A DNA stretch of 56,147 nucleotides, taken from NCBI GenBank assembly GCA_003244185.1, contig QHBT01000030.1, positions 1 to 56,147 on the forward strand. The letters are read 5' to 3'. This DNA comes from Candidatus Dormiibacter spiritus (GTDB lineage Bacteria; Chloroflexota; Dormibacteria; Dormibacterales; Dormibacteraceae). Below the pieces are notes generated by a model, which saw nothing but the letters and a program-made list of their open reading frames with translations, was not told the DNA's origin and searched no databases. Numbering within the stretch: the stretch's first letter is position 1; each line of letters begins with the position of its first letter. Positions 8,504 to 17,503 of the stretch are shown one piece after another. The translations under genes and the position numbers were made by a program.

Positions 8504-9642
8504 CAGGGTGAGGCGGGTGTGATCGGGATGGCTTCGATCTGGCCCACATATTGCGGGTAGTCAGGTGTGCTGATGACGACGTCGCCGAGGCCGCTGTCAA
8601 CGTTCTGGTGGTGACTTCCGTAGGAATCGGTCCAGTACACCTCACCGGTGATGGCGTAGTGCTCAGCGGCCACCACATGGTACTTCTGGTCGGGGTGCCG
8701 CGCCTCTGAGATCTCCACGTACTGGTGGGCGGTCAGCTGGTTGTGCTGCCCGCACTGCGTCGGCGGGGTTGCGTTCGCCGTGTCGTTGTGAGGGTCGTCG
8801 AAATTCCAGGCGGCGCGAACGAAGGCGACATCGATCAGCAGCGTGTAATAGATCTGCCGGCCCTCCGCGTCGGGCGCACCGGCCACCGTCACCGAGAGCT
8901 TGCGATCGTCGGGAATGCCCTGGCCGTCGATCCAGAAACAGGTGGGAATATTGACCACGCCCTTGGTTGGCGGAGCGGAGCCGATTTGCCCCGCCTGCCC
9001 GTCCAGCTGGCCCCTGGCTTGAGCGAAATACGGCGCCCAATTCACTGCCTGAGGCGAGCCCGCCGCCGGCGGCGCCTTGCTCCAGTAGACGCAGGGGTTT
9101 GTGCCGCTGGTCGAATCGCACCTGCTCCGCCACTGGAAGTTGTTGTCCACGGAGCACAGCCACCCAGCCTGATCCGTGTGGTGCCAGGCGCCCGGGTAGT
9201 ACCACTTCATGCTGGCGTCGTTCTCGCTGACCCTGTTTAGCGAATCCTGGCCACTAACAATCTTGAGACCGCCGCCGATGACATCGCCACGAGGCGGAGG
9301 TGACAGCGGTCGGCCCGTGTATCCGTCGCCAACCCAGTCCAGTTGGATTGCAGATTGCCAGCCAATCTCACATGGCGCACCTTCGGTGGCGTCGGGAGGA
9401 GCCGGCGGCGTGGTGTCATGTGGATCTCGACCGTTGGTGACCGTCGGAATAATCCTGGCCCCCCCTCTGCCTGGGCAAATCACGTAAGCGCCAGCTGATA
9501 CCCGAAGCCCGCCTTCACCTCGTAGGACGCCAATTGAAGTGTTCACGCAGGCCGCCTCGCTGCCATTAGAAAGGGCAAATGCATTCGCTGGAGCCGTCAG
9601 TAGAACGGAAACAGCAACGATTAGGTAAGTTAGGTAGCGCAT
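8503..9642 (-). CDS. Secreted Cys/Trp-rich protein of the Tad operon
   Basis: A 379-aa protein with a clear signal peptide (hydrophobic 5-22, cleavage likely after ANA or nearby). The mature part has at least eight Cys and many Trp and aromatic residues, with no motif I can name. It follows the lipoprotein gene with no gap (stop at 9643) and precedes the tadE-like genes by a 1-nt overlap, so it is co-expressed with the pilus. An adhesin or tip-associated role is a guess from secretion, Cys content and position. Confidence 0.65.
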   Translation of the reverse strand: MRYLTYLIVAVSVLLTAPANAFALSNGSEAACVNTSIGVLRGEGGLRVSAGAYVICPGRGGARIIPTVTNGRDPHDTTPPAPPDATEGAPCEIGWQSAIQLDWVGDGYTGRPLSPPPRGDVIGGGLKIVSGQDSLNRVSENDASMKWYYPGAWHHTDQAGWLCSVDNNFQWRSRCDSTSGTNPCVYWSKAPPAAGSPQAVNWAPYFAQARGQLDGQAGQIGSAPPTKGVVNIPTCFWIDGQGIPDDRKLSVTVAGAPDAEGRQIYYTLLIDVAFVRAAWNFDDPHNDTANATPPTQCGQHNQLTAHQYVEISEARHPDQKYHVVAAEHYAITGEVYWTDSYGSHHQNVDSGLGDVVISTPDYPQYVGQIEAIPITPASP

Positions 9643-10392
9643 CTAGACGAGGCAGGTCTCCTGCACCGGATATTGCAAGCAGTCGTAGCTGCCAACCTCG
9701 TACCACACTCGGCCCAGGTCCGGGTCGTCACGAACCCGTCCGAACGAGAGAGTATAGATCCGCCTATCCGCGCCACTCGAGTGAAGAAGTTGGCTGGTGC
9801 CATCAGGCTTGACCAGATCAACGGTGTCGGGGCCCGCCAGCACATATACCCACTCGTAGGGCCCCACTAGATAGCCGCGTCCACGAGCTAGCTCAGCTAC
9901 GACTTGACTCACGGGCACGATGCTCAAGCCTGCGAGCTTGATCGGCTCGATGCGCAATGTGCCACCCGCAGCCTTGGCGGAAGCCAACCATTGCAGCTCA
10001 TCTCGGAAGCTGATCTGCTGTCCAAAATCCGGCGGGGCTAGGGCGTCACTCTGTAGGAAATCGGAATGGTTGTTCACGAACGCCCAGCGATACAAGGCAA
10101 ACCAACGAAGGAGTGCCTGGCCGTCCTCCTGGACCTGAGCGTCGGGGACCTTGCCCCCCGTCTTGTTCGCGATCGGCACCTTGTCCAGCGGCAGGTTGGC
10201 CGGAGGGCAGGGAGTGATGCCTCGCTTGGCCAGGTTGGCGCAGTGGTCTACCTTGGGGGAGGCTGAGGCCGAGTAGGACCTGGACGGCTGGGGCGTCGTG
10301 GCAGCCGAGGGGGATCCGAGGCCGCACGCCGACAGGGCCATGAACCCAGCGAGCGCCAGCGCGACCGTACGAAGCGCACCCGGAGTGCCCAT
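9643..10392 (-). CDS. Lipoprotein, first gene of the Tad operon
   Basis: A 249-aa protein with a lipoprotein signal peptide ending in lipobox LSAC (lipid-modified Cys near residue 23), then a Ser/Thr/Pro linker and a folded domain of unknown family (about 80-249) with a mixed alpha/beta, NTF2-like feel (WFALYRWAFVNNHSDF region). It is the promoter-proximal gene of the minus-strand operon and is divergent from the sensor kinase gene. Confidence 0.65.
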   Translation of the reverse strand: MGTPGALRTVALALAGFMALSACGLGSPSAATTPQPSRSYSASASPKVDHCANLAKRGITPCPPANLPLDKVPIANKTGGKVPDAQVQEDGQALLRWFALYRWAFVNNHSDFLQSDALAPPDFGQQISFRDELQWLASAKAAGGTLRIEPIKLAGLSIVPVSQVVAELARGRGYLVGPYEWVYVLAGPDTVDLVKPDGTSQLLHSSGADRRIYTLSFGRVRDDPDLGRVWYEVGSYDCLQYPVQETCLV

Positions 10393-10688
10393 CTATGTCT
10401 TCCCCACCTGAGTCGCTGACCGCATTCTAGCCACGCCGGGGCCGAGTTGGAAGGGAAAGCGACGGAGGGTCGCCGCGACCCATTCGCATGCTCTGAGCGG
10501 CATGGGCCGAGCCTAACACGGGAAAAATGACACAGAGGCGGACATCGTAAGCGTCCGGTCAACGGTAGGCCTGGCTCCCCAGTCCCTCCCCCAAACTCCG
10601 ATCCGAAGCGTCTCCTCCTTGCGGACGATGCGCATCACTCCTGAGACGGACGCCAGCGCCGATGGCGGCACCTATGGTGGGGTTGACC
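10393..10688. promoter_or_regulatory. Divergent promoter region between Tad operon and two-component genes
   Basis: About 300 nt without a gene. On the minus strand a -10-like TAGAAT (10424-10429) lies about 31 nt before the lipoprotein ATG, with a weak -35 candidate (TTCCAA) 17 nt upstream. A GGTGGGG stretch lies just before the lipoprotein start. On the plus strand I see a GGTGGGG ribosome-binding site before 10689 but no convincing -10. The arrangement suggests, without proof, that the response regulator controls the pilus operon. Confidence 0.4.
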
Positions 10689-11837
10689 ATGCTCGCCCGC
10701 CTCCAGTCGGTCACTGCTCCCCTGCGCCGGCTGGCGCCGCCCACCTTCTGGACGGGCTTTGCAGTCGTGCTGGCCCTCTACTCGCTCTGGTTGATCGACG
10801 CGTGGCAGCGGCCGGTGTACATCACCTTCTGCCTGCTGACCACGCTTCCCCTGGCTCTGACCTGGCGCTGGCCGGTCGCCGTCTGGGCGACCGTCGCGGC
10901 GGGCGCCGTCCTTGCGTCCATCGCCGGCGTTCCGGCGACGCCTACCGAGTTCACCGCCGGCCTGGTCGCCCTCTTCGTGCTGACGCAGCGGCACAGCCGG
11001 CTCCGCTCGGGCTCGATCGCCGCGGTGTTCGCGCTGGGAACTGCGTTCGTCCGCCGCCAGGTCAACGGCTTCGAGCTTGCCTTCGAACTAGCGATCGTGG
11101 CGTTGAACTGGCTGCTGGCCGGCTCGGTCCGCACCCATCGCGCGCTGGTCAGCGCTCTGGAGGAGAGAGCCCGATCGCAGGAGCAGATCCGCTCGCAGGA
11201 GATGCGACGCGCGGCGGCCGAGGAGCGGGCGCGGATCGCACGCGAGCTGCACGACATCGTCGCGCACAGCCTGGGCGTGATAGTCGTGCAAGCAACGGCT
11301 GGGGGGCGGGTCGTAGACGAATCGCCTGGCGAAGCGCGGGCGGCGCTCGAGGCAGTGGAGCGCACAGGTCGGGACGCGCTTGCCGACATGCGCCGGCTAC
11401 TAGGAGTGCTGCGGGAGGACGGTCCCTCAGACCGTCAGCCGCAGCCCGGCCTGGACCAGCTGGAACCGCTGCTCGAGCGATTTCGCGCGGCCGGCCTGGA
11501 CTTGACAGCCGAGATCGAAAGGCCCCTGCCATCCCTCCCGTCAGGCCTCGATCTCTGTGTCTACCGCGTGCTGCAGGAGGCGCTGACCAACTGCCTGAAG
11601 CACGCCCCCAGCCGCGCGGCTCGGCTGCACCTGCGCTCCAGAGAGGGTGCGCTGAATCTCAGTGTGTTCAACGACGGCGATCAGACCCCGGCCTCGCCGG
11701 GCGTGAACCGGGGCGGGCATGGACTCCTCGGGATGCGGGAGCGGGTGGCGATGTTCGGCGGCGACTTCGAGGCTGGTCCCGCTCCGGACGGTGGCTGGTG
11801 CGTCGCTGCCCGCCTGCCGCTGACGGTTGCCGCTTGA
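10689..11837 (+). CDS. NarL/DesK-family sensor histidine kinase
   Basis: A 382-aa kinase with about five hydrophobic segments in residues 18-130, a coiled linker, the HisKA_3 motif ARELHDIVAHSLG (phosphoacceptor His) and a C-terminal HATPase domain with an N box (LQEALTNCLKHA) and Gly box (GGHGLLGMRERV). I prefer the ATG at 10689 because GGTGGGG lies 5-6 nt upstream; an in-frame ATG at 10662 is the alternative. No extracellular sensor domain is evident, so it probably senses a membrane signal. It is coupled to the regulator gene by a TTGA overlap. Confidence 0.9.
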   Translation: MLARLQSVTAPLRRLAPPTFWTGFAVVLALYSLWLIDAWQRPVYITFCLLTTLPLALTWRWPVAVWATVAAGAVLASIAGVPATPTEFTAGLVALFVLTQRHSRLRSGSIAAVFALGTAFVRRQVNGFELAFELAIVALNWLLAGSVRTHRALVSALEERARSQEQIRSQEMRRAAAEERARIARELHDIVAHSLGVIVVQATAGGRVVDESPGEARAALEAVERTGRDALADMRRLLGVLREDGPSDRQPQPGLDQLEPLLERFRAAGLDLTAEIERPLPSLPSGLDLCVYRVLQEALTNCLKHAPSRAARLHLRSREGALNLSVFNDGDQTPASPGVNRGGHGLLGMRERVAMFGGDFEAGPAPDGGWCVAARLPLTVAA

Positions 11838-12487
11838 TAAGGGTGCTGCTGGTCGACGACCAGGCGCTGGTTCGGGGCGGCTTCCGGATGATCCTGCGAG
11901 CGGAGCCGGACATTGAAGTTGTGGGCGAATCGGCTGACGGCTCACAGGCGGTGGCCGCGGTGGCGGCTCTCAAACCCCACGTCGTCCTGATGGACGTTCG
12001 CATGCCAGTCCTGGACGGGATCGAGGCCACCCGACGCATCCTCGGCGGCGACGGCGGAGCCAGGGTGCTGATCCTGACCACCTTCGACCTCGACGAGCAC
12101 GTCTACGACGCGCTGGAAGCCGGCGCCTCCGGCTTCCTGCTCAAGGACATAAGCCCCGAGCAGCTGGCCCAGGCGGTGCGGGTGGTGGCGGGAGGGGACG
12201 CGCTGCTGGCGCCCAGCGTCACCCGGCGCTTGATCGGTCAGTTTGCGAGGCGGCAGCCGCCGCCTGATGCCGCCGCCCGGCTCAGCTCCTTGACCGAGCG
12301 GGAGCTGGAGGTGCTGCGGCAGCTGGCTCGTGGACTGTCCAACCAGGAGATCGCCCAAGCGCTCTTTGTCAGTGAGACGACTGTCAAGACGCACGTCGCG
12401 CACGTGCTGGACAAGCTCGATCTGCGGGACCGCGTGCAGGCGGTGATCTTCGCCTACGAGGCGCGACTGGTCGAGCCCGCCGGCTGA
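11834..12487 (+). CDS. NarL/LuxR-family response regulator
   Basis: A 217-aa regulator with a receiver domain (acidic pair D8-D9, phospho-acceptor D54 in VVLMDVRMP, Lys in LLKDI) and a C-terminal LuxR HTH (LTERELEVLRQLARGLSNQE). The start is TTG at 11834, overlapping the kinase stop as TTGA. That choice gives the canonical N-terminus M-I-R-V-L-L-V-D-D; the next GTG (11843) would trim strand 1. It forms a cognate pair with the upstream kinase. Confidence 0.92.
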   Translation: MIRVLLVDDQALVRGGFRMILRAEPDIEVVGESADGSQAVAAVAALKPHVVLMDVRMPVLDGIEATRRILGGDGGARVLILTTFDLDEHVYDALEAGASGFLLKDISPEQLAQAVRVVAGGDALLAPSVTRRLIGQFARRQPPPDAAARLSSLTERELEVLRQLARGLSNQEIAQALFVSETTVKTHVAHVLDKLDLRDRVQAVIFAYEARLVEPAG

Positions 12488-12493
12488 CCGGAG

Positions 12494-12513
12494 CGCGCGG
12501 CTGCGGTCGCGCG
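12494..12513. terminator. Possible hairpin between convergent genes
   Basis: CGCGCG arms (12494-12499 and 12508-12513) separated by 8 nt lie in the 36-nt gap between the response regulator and cupin stops. There is no T-run, so this is a weak candidate for a shared terminator. Confidence 0.3.
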
Positions 12514-12523
12514 GCCCAATGAG

Positions 12524-12898
12524 TTAGGCGCGTGTCGCCAAGGGGTCGGACACTGCAAGTGGCGGCCCGATGACGCTCATACCCGCCCCCCGGCCGATGT
12601 TCTGGAAGCAGTGGGGCGTACCACGGGGCACGAAAACGAAAGTGCCGGCCGGCGCGCCGCGCAACTCGGCGCCAAGCCTGAAGCGCAGCTCGCCCTCGAG
12701 CACATACCAAGCCTCGTCCTCGTTCGCGTGGGTGTGCAATGGCGGGCCATCGCCCGGCGCGATTGCGTTCTCCAGCGCCGTCAGTGCACCGTTGGTGTGC
12801 TGACCGCGGACCTTGAAGGTCAGCGGCCCGCTCGCCGGTCCCTGGATCGTGGGGCCCTCTCCCGGCCCCACGGCGAGCGGCAGTGCATCAGAGCTCAT
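12524..12898 (-). CDS. Cupin-domain protein
   Basis: A 124-aa single-domain cupin. Motif 1 is visible as PPLHTHANEDEAWYVLEGE (metal-ligand His, His, Glu), and motif 2 as PRGTPHCFQN (His). Such small cupins bind a metal and either sense or convert small molecules; the substrate cannot be told. I start at ATG 12898, where AGAGAGG lies upstream; a GTG at 12910 would add four residues. It is convergent with the response regulator. Confidence 0.82.
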   Translation of the reverse strand: MSSDALPLAVGPGEGPTIQGPASGPLTFKVRGQHTNGALTALENAIAPGDGPPLHTHANEDEAWYVLEGELRFRLGAELRGAPAGTFVFVPRGTPHCFQNIGRGAGMSVIGPPLAVSDPLATRA

Positions 12899-13012
12899 CG
12901 GTTCGTACACCTCTCTTGGTTAAGCCGTTTCAAACTGTCGACTGATCCTATCCGGCCGGGTGAGGCGGCGGTCTCGTCCCTGAGGACGAGGTGAAGATCG
13001 GTCGGCTGGAGG

Positions 13013-13041
13013 ACGACAGGAGAGCTGCCGAAATCTAGCGT
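13013..13041 (+). promoter_or_regulatory. Candidate leaderless promoter of the DUF2306 gene
   Basis: ACGACA (13013-13018) and TAGCGT (13036-13041) are separated by 17 nt. The -10-like box ends 7 nt before the ATG at 13049, so the transcript would begin at or next to the start codon. No ribosome-binding site precedes the ATG. Confidence 0.4.
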
Positions 13042-13048
13042 GCTTGCC

Positions 13049-13729
13049 ATGAAGCACCGAAAGCTCTGGCTCACCATGACGATCCTGGCGCTGATGACCG
13101 CGGCTGCCTCGGCGCGTTACTTCAGCCTCAACCCCCAGGTTTTCATGACTCAGCAGCGCCTGACCTACATGGCCAATCTCACGCCACTGCTGCTGCACAT
13201 CACCGGCGGCACAGTAGCACTCACCACCGGACCATTTCAGTTCCTCACAGGCCTCCGCGGCCCCCACCGGACGCTCCATCGTTGGCTCGGCCGGGTGTAC
13301 CTGCTCGGCGCGCTGGCCGCCGGCGTCGGCGGACTGCTGATGGCCCGAATCGCGTTCGGGGGCCCGGTCGCTCGGATCGGCTTTGCGGTGCTGGCGCTGG
13401 AGATGCTGGGCGCGACAGCTCTGGCTCTCCGCGCCATCCTGCGCCGTCGGATCCCGGCTCACCGCGAGTGGATGACGCGCTCCTACGCTCTCATCTTCGT
13501 CGCGGTCACTTTCCGGCTGTTCTTGATCCCCACTGCCCTCGGCGCACCGTTCGCCCTCGTCTACGCAGCCGACGCCTGGCTTTCAACCATCGTCAACCTG
13601 CTGGTGGCGGAGGCGCTGATCCGTCGAGCCCGCAGACCCCGCACCAGTGGGGCTCGACCGCTGACAGGTAGTACGGAAAGTGCGCCGGCCGGCCGGCGAA
13701 CGATCAGCTCGCCAACATCGGCCAGCTGA
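13049..13729 (+). CDS. DUF2306-family membrane protein
   Basis: A 226-aa protein with about six membrane segments. The family's conserved stretch is visible: LLLHITGGTVALTTGPFQF followed by RTLHRWLGRVYL. His residues in these motifs may be ligands, but the family's function is not known. The start is ATG 13049 (MKHRK); a GTG at 13040 would add three residues. Confidence 0.8.
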   Translation: MKHRKLWLTMTILALMTAAASARYFSLNPQVFMTQQRLTYMANLTPLLLHITGGTVALTTGPFQFLTGLRGPHRTLHRWLGRVYLLGALAAGVGGLLMARIAFGGPVARIGFAVLALEMLGATALALRAILRRRIPAHREWMTRSYALIFVAVTFRLFLIPTALGAPFALVYAADAWLSTIVNLLVAEALIRRARRPRTSGARPLTGSTESAPAGRRTISSPTSAS

Positions 13730-13863
13730 TTGGGGCAGGCGCGGGTCCCCTAGGAGCGGCAAGCTCACCAGCAGGGTCGCTCAGCGTCAGCCTGTCGCGG
13801 GCTCCTCGCCCACCGCCGGAGTCGTGCAGCGGCCGGCCCGACAGCCTGCGAGAGGATGCTGGC

Positions 13864-13881
13864 AGGGGCCGGGAAGGCCCC
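13864..13881. terminator. Weak GC hairpin after DUF2306 gene
   Basis: A GGGGCC/GGCCCC inverted repeat with a 5-nt loop sits in the 260-nt gap between 13729 and the DedA gene. It has no T-run and is 135 nt from the stop, so terminator function is uncertain. The rest of this gap holds no gene I can support. Confidence 0.25.
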
Positions 13882-13977
13882 ACAAGAGGATCATGGTCGC
13901 GCGCGGTCCCCAGTTCGTGTGACGATGATCCACTAGAAATCGGAGTGTCGTCGCAGTAAAGAGCAACCACTGATCCC

Positions 13978-13994
13978 AGGAGGCGAGACCGCTG
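13978..13994 (+). promoter_or_regulatory. Perfect AGGAGG ribosome-binding site before a CTG start
   Basis: AGGAGG (13978-13983) is followed by 8 nt and then CTG at 13992. The frame from this CTG runs into the DedA protein, while the first in-frame GTG (14031) has no ribosome-binding site. The site therefore argues for CTG initiation. Confidence 0.65.
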
Positions 13995-15212
13995 AGTTTC
14001 ATCGAGGGCCTGCATGGCGCGGTCGCAATCGTGCTTCTGTGCTCCCTGCTCTTTGTTGAAGAGGTAGGCGTGCCGCTGCCGATCCCCGGTGAACTGACGC
14101 TGATTGCAGCCGGACTGCTCATCGCCACCGGAGCGCTCGACCCCTGGTTGTTCGCGCCGCTGGCGGTGGCCTCCTGCTTGACCGGCTCGTTGCTCGGTTA
14201 CAGTTGGGCCCGCTTGGCGGGCGAGCATGGTCTGCGGGCAACCGCAGCCAGGTTCCACCAGACCAAACGGTTGGACCAGGTCACCGCCCGGCTTCAGAGG
14301 GCAGGACCGCGAGAGCTCGCCGTCTCGCGCCTGATACCGGGATTGCGCGTCTACACCACCCTGGTGGCGGGCGCAGTGCTGGTGGAGCGACGGAAATTCC
14401 TGCTTGGCATTGCGCCCGCGACAGTGGTCTGGGTGACCGCCTTCCTGGTCCTCGGAGTGGTGGCTGGAGTGCCAGCCGAGCGTTTCCTCGGGCAACTGCA
14501 GGGACTTGTTCTCGAAGGCGGAATCCTGATCTTGCTTGGTCTGGGCAGCTATGTGGCGATCCGACGGGTGCCGGAGCACAGCGTCATCGCCTTGGGCCGA
14601 CTCTCCACCAGTCTGCGGGCACTGCTCGCTGCCGCGGTTGACATGGCCCTGATCGGGGCCGTTGTTGCCGGGGTGCTGGCGATCGTCCGCCCGCTCACCC
14701 CGGCAGGTGCCATCGCGGGGTGGCTGGACATCGTGGTGGTCGTGATCGTGATTGCGGCGTTCTACTCGGTGGCGACCCGGGCCGGCCGGCAGGCGACGGC
14801 TGGTGAAAGGCTGCTGGATGCCAGCTACATCACTCAAGGAGCAGAGAATGCCTCGCGCCAGAATCTGCGCACCGTGGCTCGTTCGCTGATGGACGGGGAC
14901 GGGGACCGGCCTGAGAGTGACATCGGACGCACCGCCGCCATGTTCCGGGCGCTGGGCGATGCGAAGCGGCTGCGGGTTGTGCGGCTGCTCCTCGCTGAAG
15001 ATCGCTCTTCTGAGGAGGTGGCAGAGGAGCTGCATCTGTCAGCTCCGGAAGCCACTTACGCCCTTCGAGAGCTTCAGCTGGCGGGCCTGACACTGGTTCA
15101 GGAAACCGCCGCGGGCCAGCGCCACGCCATCTCGAGCGACCAGATCCGGGTCGCCGTGCTGGAGATGCTCGAGGGCGCGCCCCCAGGCAAAGGTCTGGGG
15201 TCGCAGAACTAG
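13992..15212 (+). CDS. DedA-RDD-ArsR fusion protein
   Basis: A 406-aa protein with three parts. Residues about 1-185 are a DedA/SNARE-associated membrane domain with EEVGVPLPIPGE and the SRLIPGLR motif typical of this lipid-carrier transporter family. Residues 205-280 form an RDD-like two-helix membrane unit (VDMALIGAVV ... RQATAGERLLDASY). Residues 312-400 are an ArsR-type winged helix (FRALGDAKRLRVVRLLL). I start at CTG 13992 because of the upstream AGGAGG and because LSFIEGLHGAVAIV matches DedA N-termini. A membrane-tethered DNA-binding domain on a DedA transporter is unusual. Confidence 0.8.
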   Translation: MSFIEGLHGAVAIVLLCSLLFVEEVGVPLPIPGELTLIAAGLLIATGALDPWLFAPLAVASCLTGSLLGYSWARLAGEHGLRATAARFHQTKRLDQVTARLQRAGPRELAVSRLIPGLRVYTTLVAGAVLVERRKFLLGIAPATVVWVTAFLVLGVVAGVPAERFLGQLQGLVLEGGILILLGLGSYVAIRRVPEHSVIALGRLSTSLRALLAAAVDMALIGAVVAGVLAIVRPLTPAGAIAGWLDIVVVVIVIAAFYSVATRAGRQATAGERLLDASYITQGAENASRQNLRTVARSLMDGDGDRPESDIGRTAAMFRALGDAKRLRVVRLLLAEDRSSEEVAEELHLSAPEATYALRELQLAGLTLVQETAAGQRHAISSDQIRVAVLEMLEGAPPGKGLGSQN

Positions 15213-15250
15213 TCGGGAAGCTCTGCCTACTCCCTTAAGGCCGTGCCAGC

Positions 15251-15289
15251 CCTGTGCCGAGTCGCCTGCTGCCGGCGGCTCGGCACGGG
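15251..15289. terminator. Bidirectional hairpin terminator between dedA and ftsH
   Basis: A 16-bp stem (arms 15251-15266 and 15274-15289, two G-U pairs) with a 7-nt loop sits between the convergent DedA-fusion and ftsH genes. The stem is very GC-rich and no T-run follows, as is common in high-GC bacteria. Confidence 0.65.
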
Positions 15290-15298
15290 AGCGAATAA

Positions 15299-17248
15299 TC
15301 AGTCGGGGTCGCCGGTGTCCCTGGGGTTGCGCGATAGCATGCCGGTCACTTCCAGGATCTCCTGCTCGTTGAGGGAGTCCTCGCGGAGCAGGGTTTGCGC
15401 CAGAGTGTCCAGCTGGGTGCGGTGCTGCGTCAGCAGCTGGCAGGCCTGCGCCATGCACTCCTGGGCGATCCGCTTAACTTCGGAGTCGATCATGAGGGCC
15501 GTGCCCTCGCTGTACGGGTTGTTCATCGCGAAAGGGCCGGGCTGGCCGTTTTCGCTGAAGTTCAGCGGGCCGATCTTCTCGCTCATGCCCCAGCGCACGA
15601 CCATCTCGCGCGCGATCTGGGTGACATGATGCAGGTCGTTCTCGGCGCCGGTCGTCACCTCGCCGTAGACCAAGGACTCCGCCGCGCGGCCGCCCAGCGC
15701 ACCGATGATGCGAGCCCGCAGGTACGTCTCACCGTAGTTGAACCGGTCATCCACAGGGCTCTGGACGGTGACGCCAAGCGCCATGCCGCGGGGGATGATG
15801 GTTACCTTTCGGACGGGGTCGGCCCCAGGCACCAAGAGGCCAAGCAGCGCGTGGCCGGACTCGTGGTAGGCAATCCGCTCGCGATCGACCCCACTCAGCA
15901 TGATGTTGCGCTCACTGCCCAGCAGCGTCTTTTCGATCGCGTTCGAGAAGTCGGCTTGACCGACCGCAATGGCTCCCCTCGCCGCCGCAGCCAGTGCCGC
16001 TTCGTTCACGATGTTGCGCAGGTCGGCCCCGACCAGGCCAGGCGTATTCGACGCGATCGCGTCCAGATTGACGTCGGGCGCCAACGGCACATTGCGGGTG
16101 TGGATCTTCAAGATGGCAGCCCGGCCCCGCCGGTCGGGCGGCATCACTGTGACGCGTCGATCGAAGCGCCCCGGCCGCAGCAGGGCGGCATCCAGGACAT
16201 CGGCCCGGTTGGTGGCCGCCAGCACAATGACGCCCTCGCGGGAGTCAAAGCCGTCCATCTCGGTCAGGATCTGGTTCAGGGTCTGCTCCTGCTCGTCGTT
16301 GCCGCCGAGCCGGATCGTGCCCTGCCGGCTGCGTCCGATGGCATCCAGCTCGTCGATGAAGATGATCGCGGGGGCCGCTTCGCGCGCCTTCTTGAAGAGG
16401 TCGCGCACGCGTGAGGCGCCCACGCCGACTATGGCCTCGACGAACTCGGACGCCGACATGCTGAAGAAGGGCACCTTGGCCTCACCCGCGACCGCGCGGG
16501 CGACCAGCGTCTTGCCGGTTCCGGGTGGGCCGATCAGCAGCACACCCTTCGGCACGGTCCCCCCCAAGCGCTGGTACTTGAGCGGCTCCCGCAGGAACTG
16601 GACCACCTCCACCAGCTCCGTCTTGACCTCCTCGATGCCTGCCACGTCTGCGAACGTGGTTCCCGGCCGCTCGGGATCGTAGAGGCGCGCCTTGCTCTGA
16701 CCGAACTGCCCCAGAATCCCGCCGCTCGTGGCCCCCGCCATCCGCCGCATCACAAACAAGAGCAGGAGCACTATCAGCAAACCGGGCCCCAGGCTGAGCA
16801 GCAGCGTCTGCCAGAAGGGCGGCTGCTGGTTGGGGTCATTGACGTTGATGGTCACGTTGTTTTGCTCCAGCAGCGATTCCAGCCCGGGATCGGCGAAGGC
16901 GGGCAGCACTGTGGAGAAATGCGTCGCTTTGTCGGAAGCCTTCGGCGTTGCGCCGATCGCCGTCTTGGTTGTGCCAGTGATCACCGTGCCGGTGCTTGTG
17001 ATGCTGATCACGTTCCCGGCGGCGACCTGCTCTTTGAAGACGTTGTAGGGGATCGTCACCGACTTCGGCGGTTGCGGCGCGAGGAGGACGTTGGCGATGA
17101 AGATGTTGACGCCGAAGATGATCAGGAGTGTGATCCAGAACCGAGCCGAGCGCAGCTGGCTGGAGGCGTTCGGTCCTCTCGACTTGCCGGGCCGATTTGG
17201 AGGAGGGCTGCCCGGTGGGCCGGGCCCGGTGGCGGGTTGGGTCGCCAT
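15299..17248 (-). CDS. ftsH: FtsH ATP-dependent zinc metalloprotease
   Basis: A 649-aa membrane AAA+ protease that degrades membrane and regulatory proteins. A Pro/Gly-rich N-terminus leads to TM1 (about 37-57), an extracytoplasmic domain, TM2 (about 148-168) and an AAA domain with Walker A GPPGTGKT (240-247), Walker B IIFIDE (295-300) and the SRH ([20 protein letters not shown]). The protease site is HESGH (462-466) with the third ligand Asp in GAENDL. Oddly, pore-loop 1 reads [14 protein letters not shown] where E. coli has SGSDFVEMFVGVGA, so the pore Phe is Ile. It is convergent with the DedA-fusion gene. Confidence 0.95.
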   Translation of the reverse strand: MATQPATGPGPPGSPPPNRPGKSRGPNASSQLRSARFWITLLIIFGVNIFIANVLLAPQPPKSVTIPYNVFKEQVAAGNVISITSTGTVITGTTKTAIGATPKASDKATHFSTVLPAFADPGLESLLEQNNVTINVNDPNQQPPFWQTLLLSLGPGLLIVLLLLFVMRRMAGATSGGILGQFGQSKARLYDPERPGTTFADVAGIEEVKTELVEVVQFLREPLKYQRLGGTVPKGVLLIGPPGTGKTLVARAVAGEAKVPFFSMSASEFVEAIVGVGASRVRDLFKKAREAAPAIIFIDELDAIGRSRQGTIRLGGNDEQEQTLNQILTEMDGFDSREGVIVLAATNRADVLDAALLRPGRFDRRVTVMPPDRRGRAAILKIHTRNVPLAPDVNLDAIASNTPGLVGADLRNIVNEAALAAAARGAIAVGQADFSNAIEKTLLGSERNIMLSGVDRERIAYHESGHALLGLLVPGADPVRKVTIIPRGMALGVTVQSPVDDRFNYGETYLRARIIGALGGRAAESLVYGEVTTGAENDLHHVTQIAREMVVRWGMSEKIGPLNFSENGQPGPFAMNNPYSEGTALMIDSEVKRIAQECMAQACQLLTQHRTQLDTLAQTLLREDSLNEQEILEVTGMLSRNPRDTGDPD

Positions 17249-17340
17249 GCGAAACCCAGCTTAGAAGGTCGTCCTCCGGCGGACGCCGGGGCAAAGCGGC
17301 CTGGTCAGGAAAACCGCTGGCGTGATGCTCCGCGATGCAT

Positions 17341-17429
17341 TCAGCGCAGCGCCGGCATCACCTCAGCTGCGATCCGCTCCAACGCTTCGCGGTCGTCAAG
17401 GAGCAGGGTCTGGAAGCAGAACTCCTGCA
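17341..17429 (-). pseudogene. 3' fragment of an LLM-class oxidoreductase gene
   Basis: Read on the minus strand, this 89-nt piece encodes QEFCFQTLLLDDREALERIA and continues AEVMPALR-stop. It matches the C-terminus of the LLM enzyme at 18774-19655. Positions 17383-17429 are identical to 18816-18862 (47 bp). Upstream of 17429 the similarity ends abruptly. It is a remnant of a duplicate or displaced LLM gene, about 1.4 kb from the intact copy. Confidence 0.75.
17383..17429. repeat. 47-bp direct repeat, copy 1 (LLM 3' end)
   Basis: Identical over 47 bp to 18816-18862. It lies within the LLM gene remnant. The two copies have the same orientation and flank the proline-rich surface protein gene. 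Confidence 0.8.
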
Positions 17430-17503
17430 GTTGCCAGATCCGTTGACAATGACTTATGGACCGGCTTCATCGCGCCAGAGCTCGTGCACCGCGACCCTCC
17501 AGC

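Noticed and set aside
10619..11833. Apparent 622-aa protein whose last third is the response regulator
   Set aside because: Its first 400 residues are out-of-frame shadow of the kinase gene. The regulator begins at TTG 11834.
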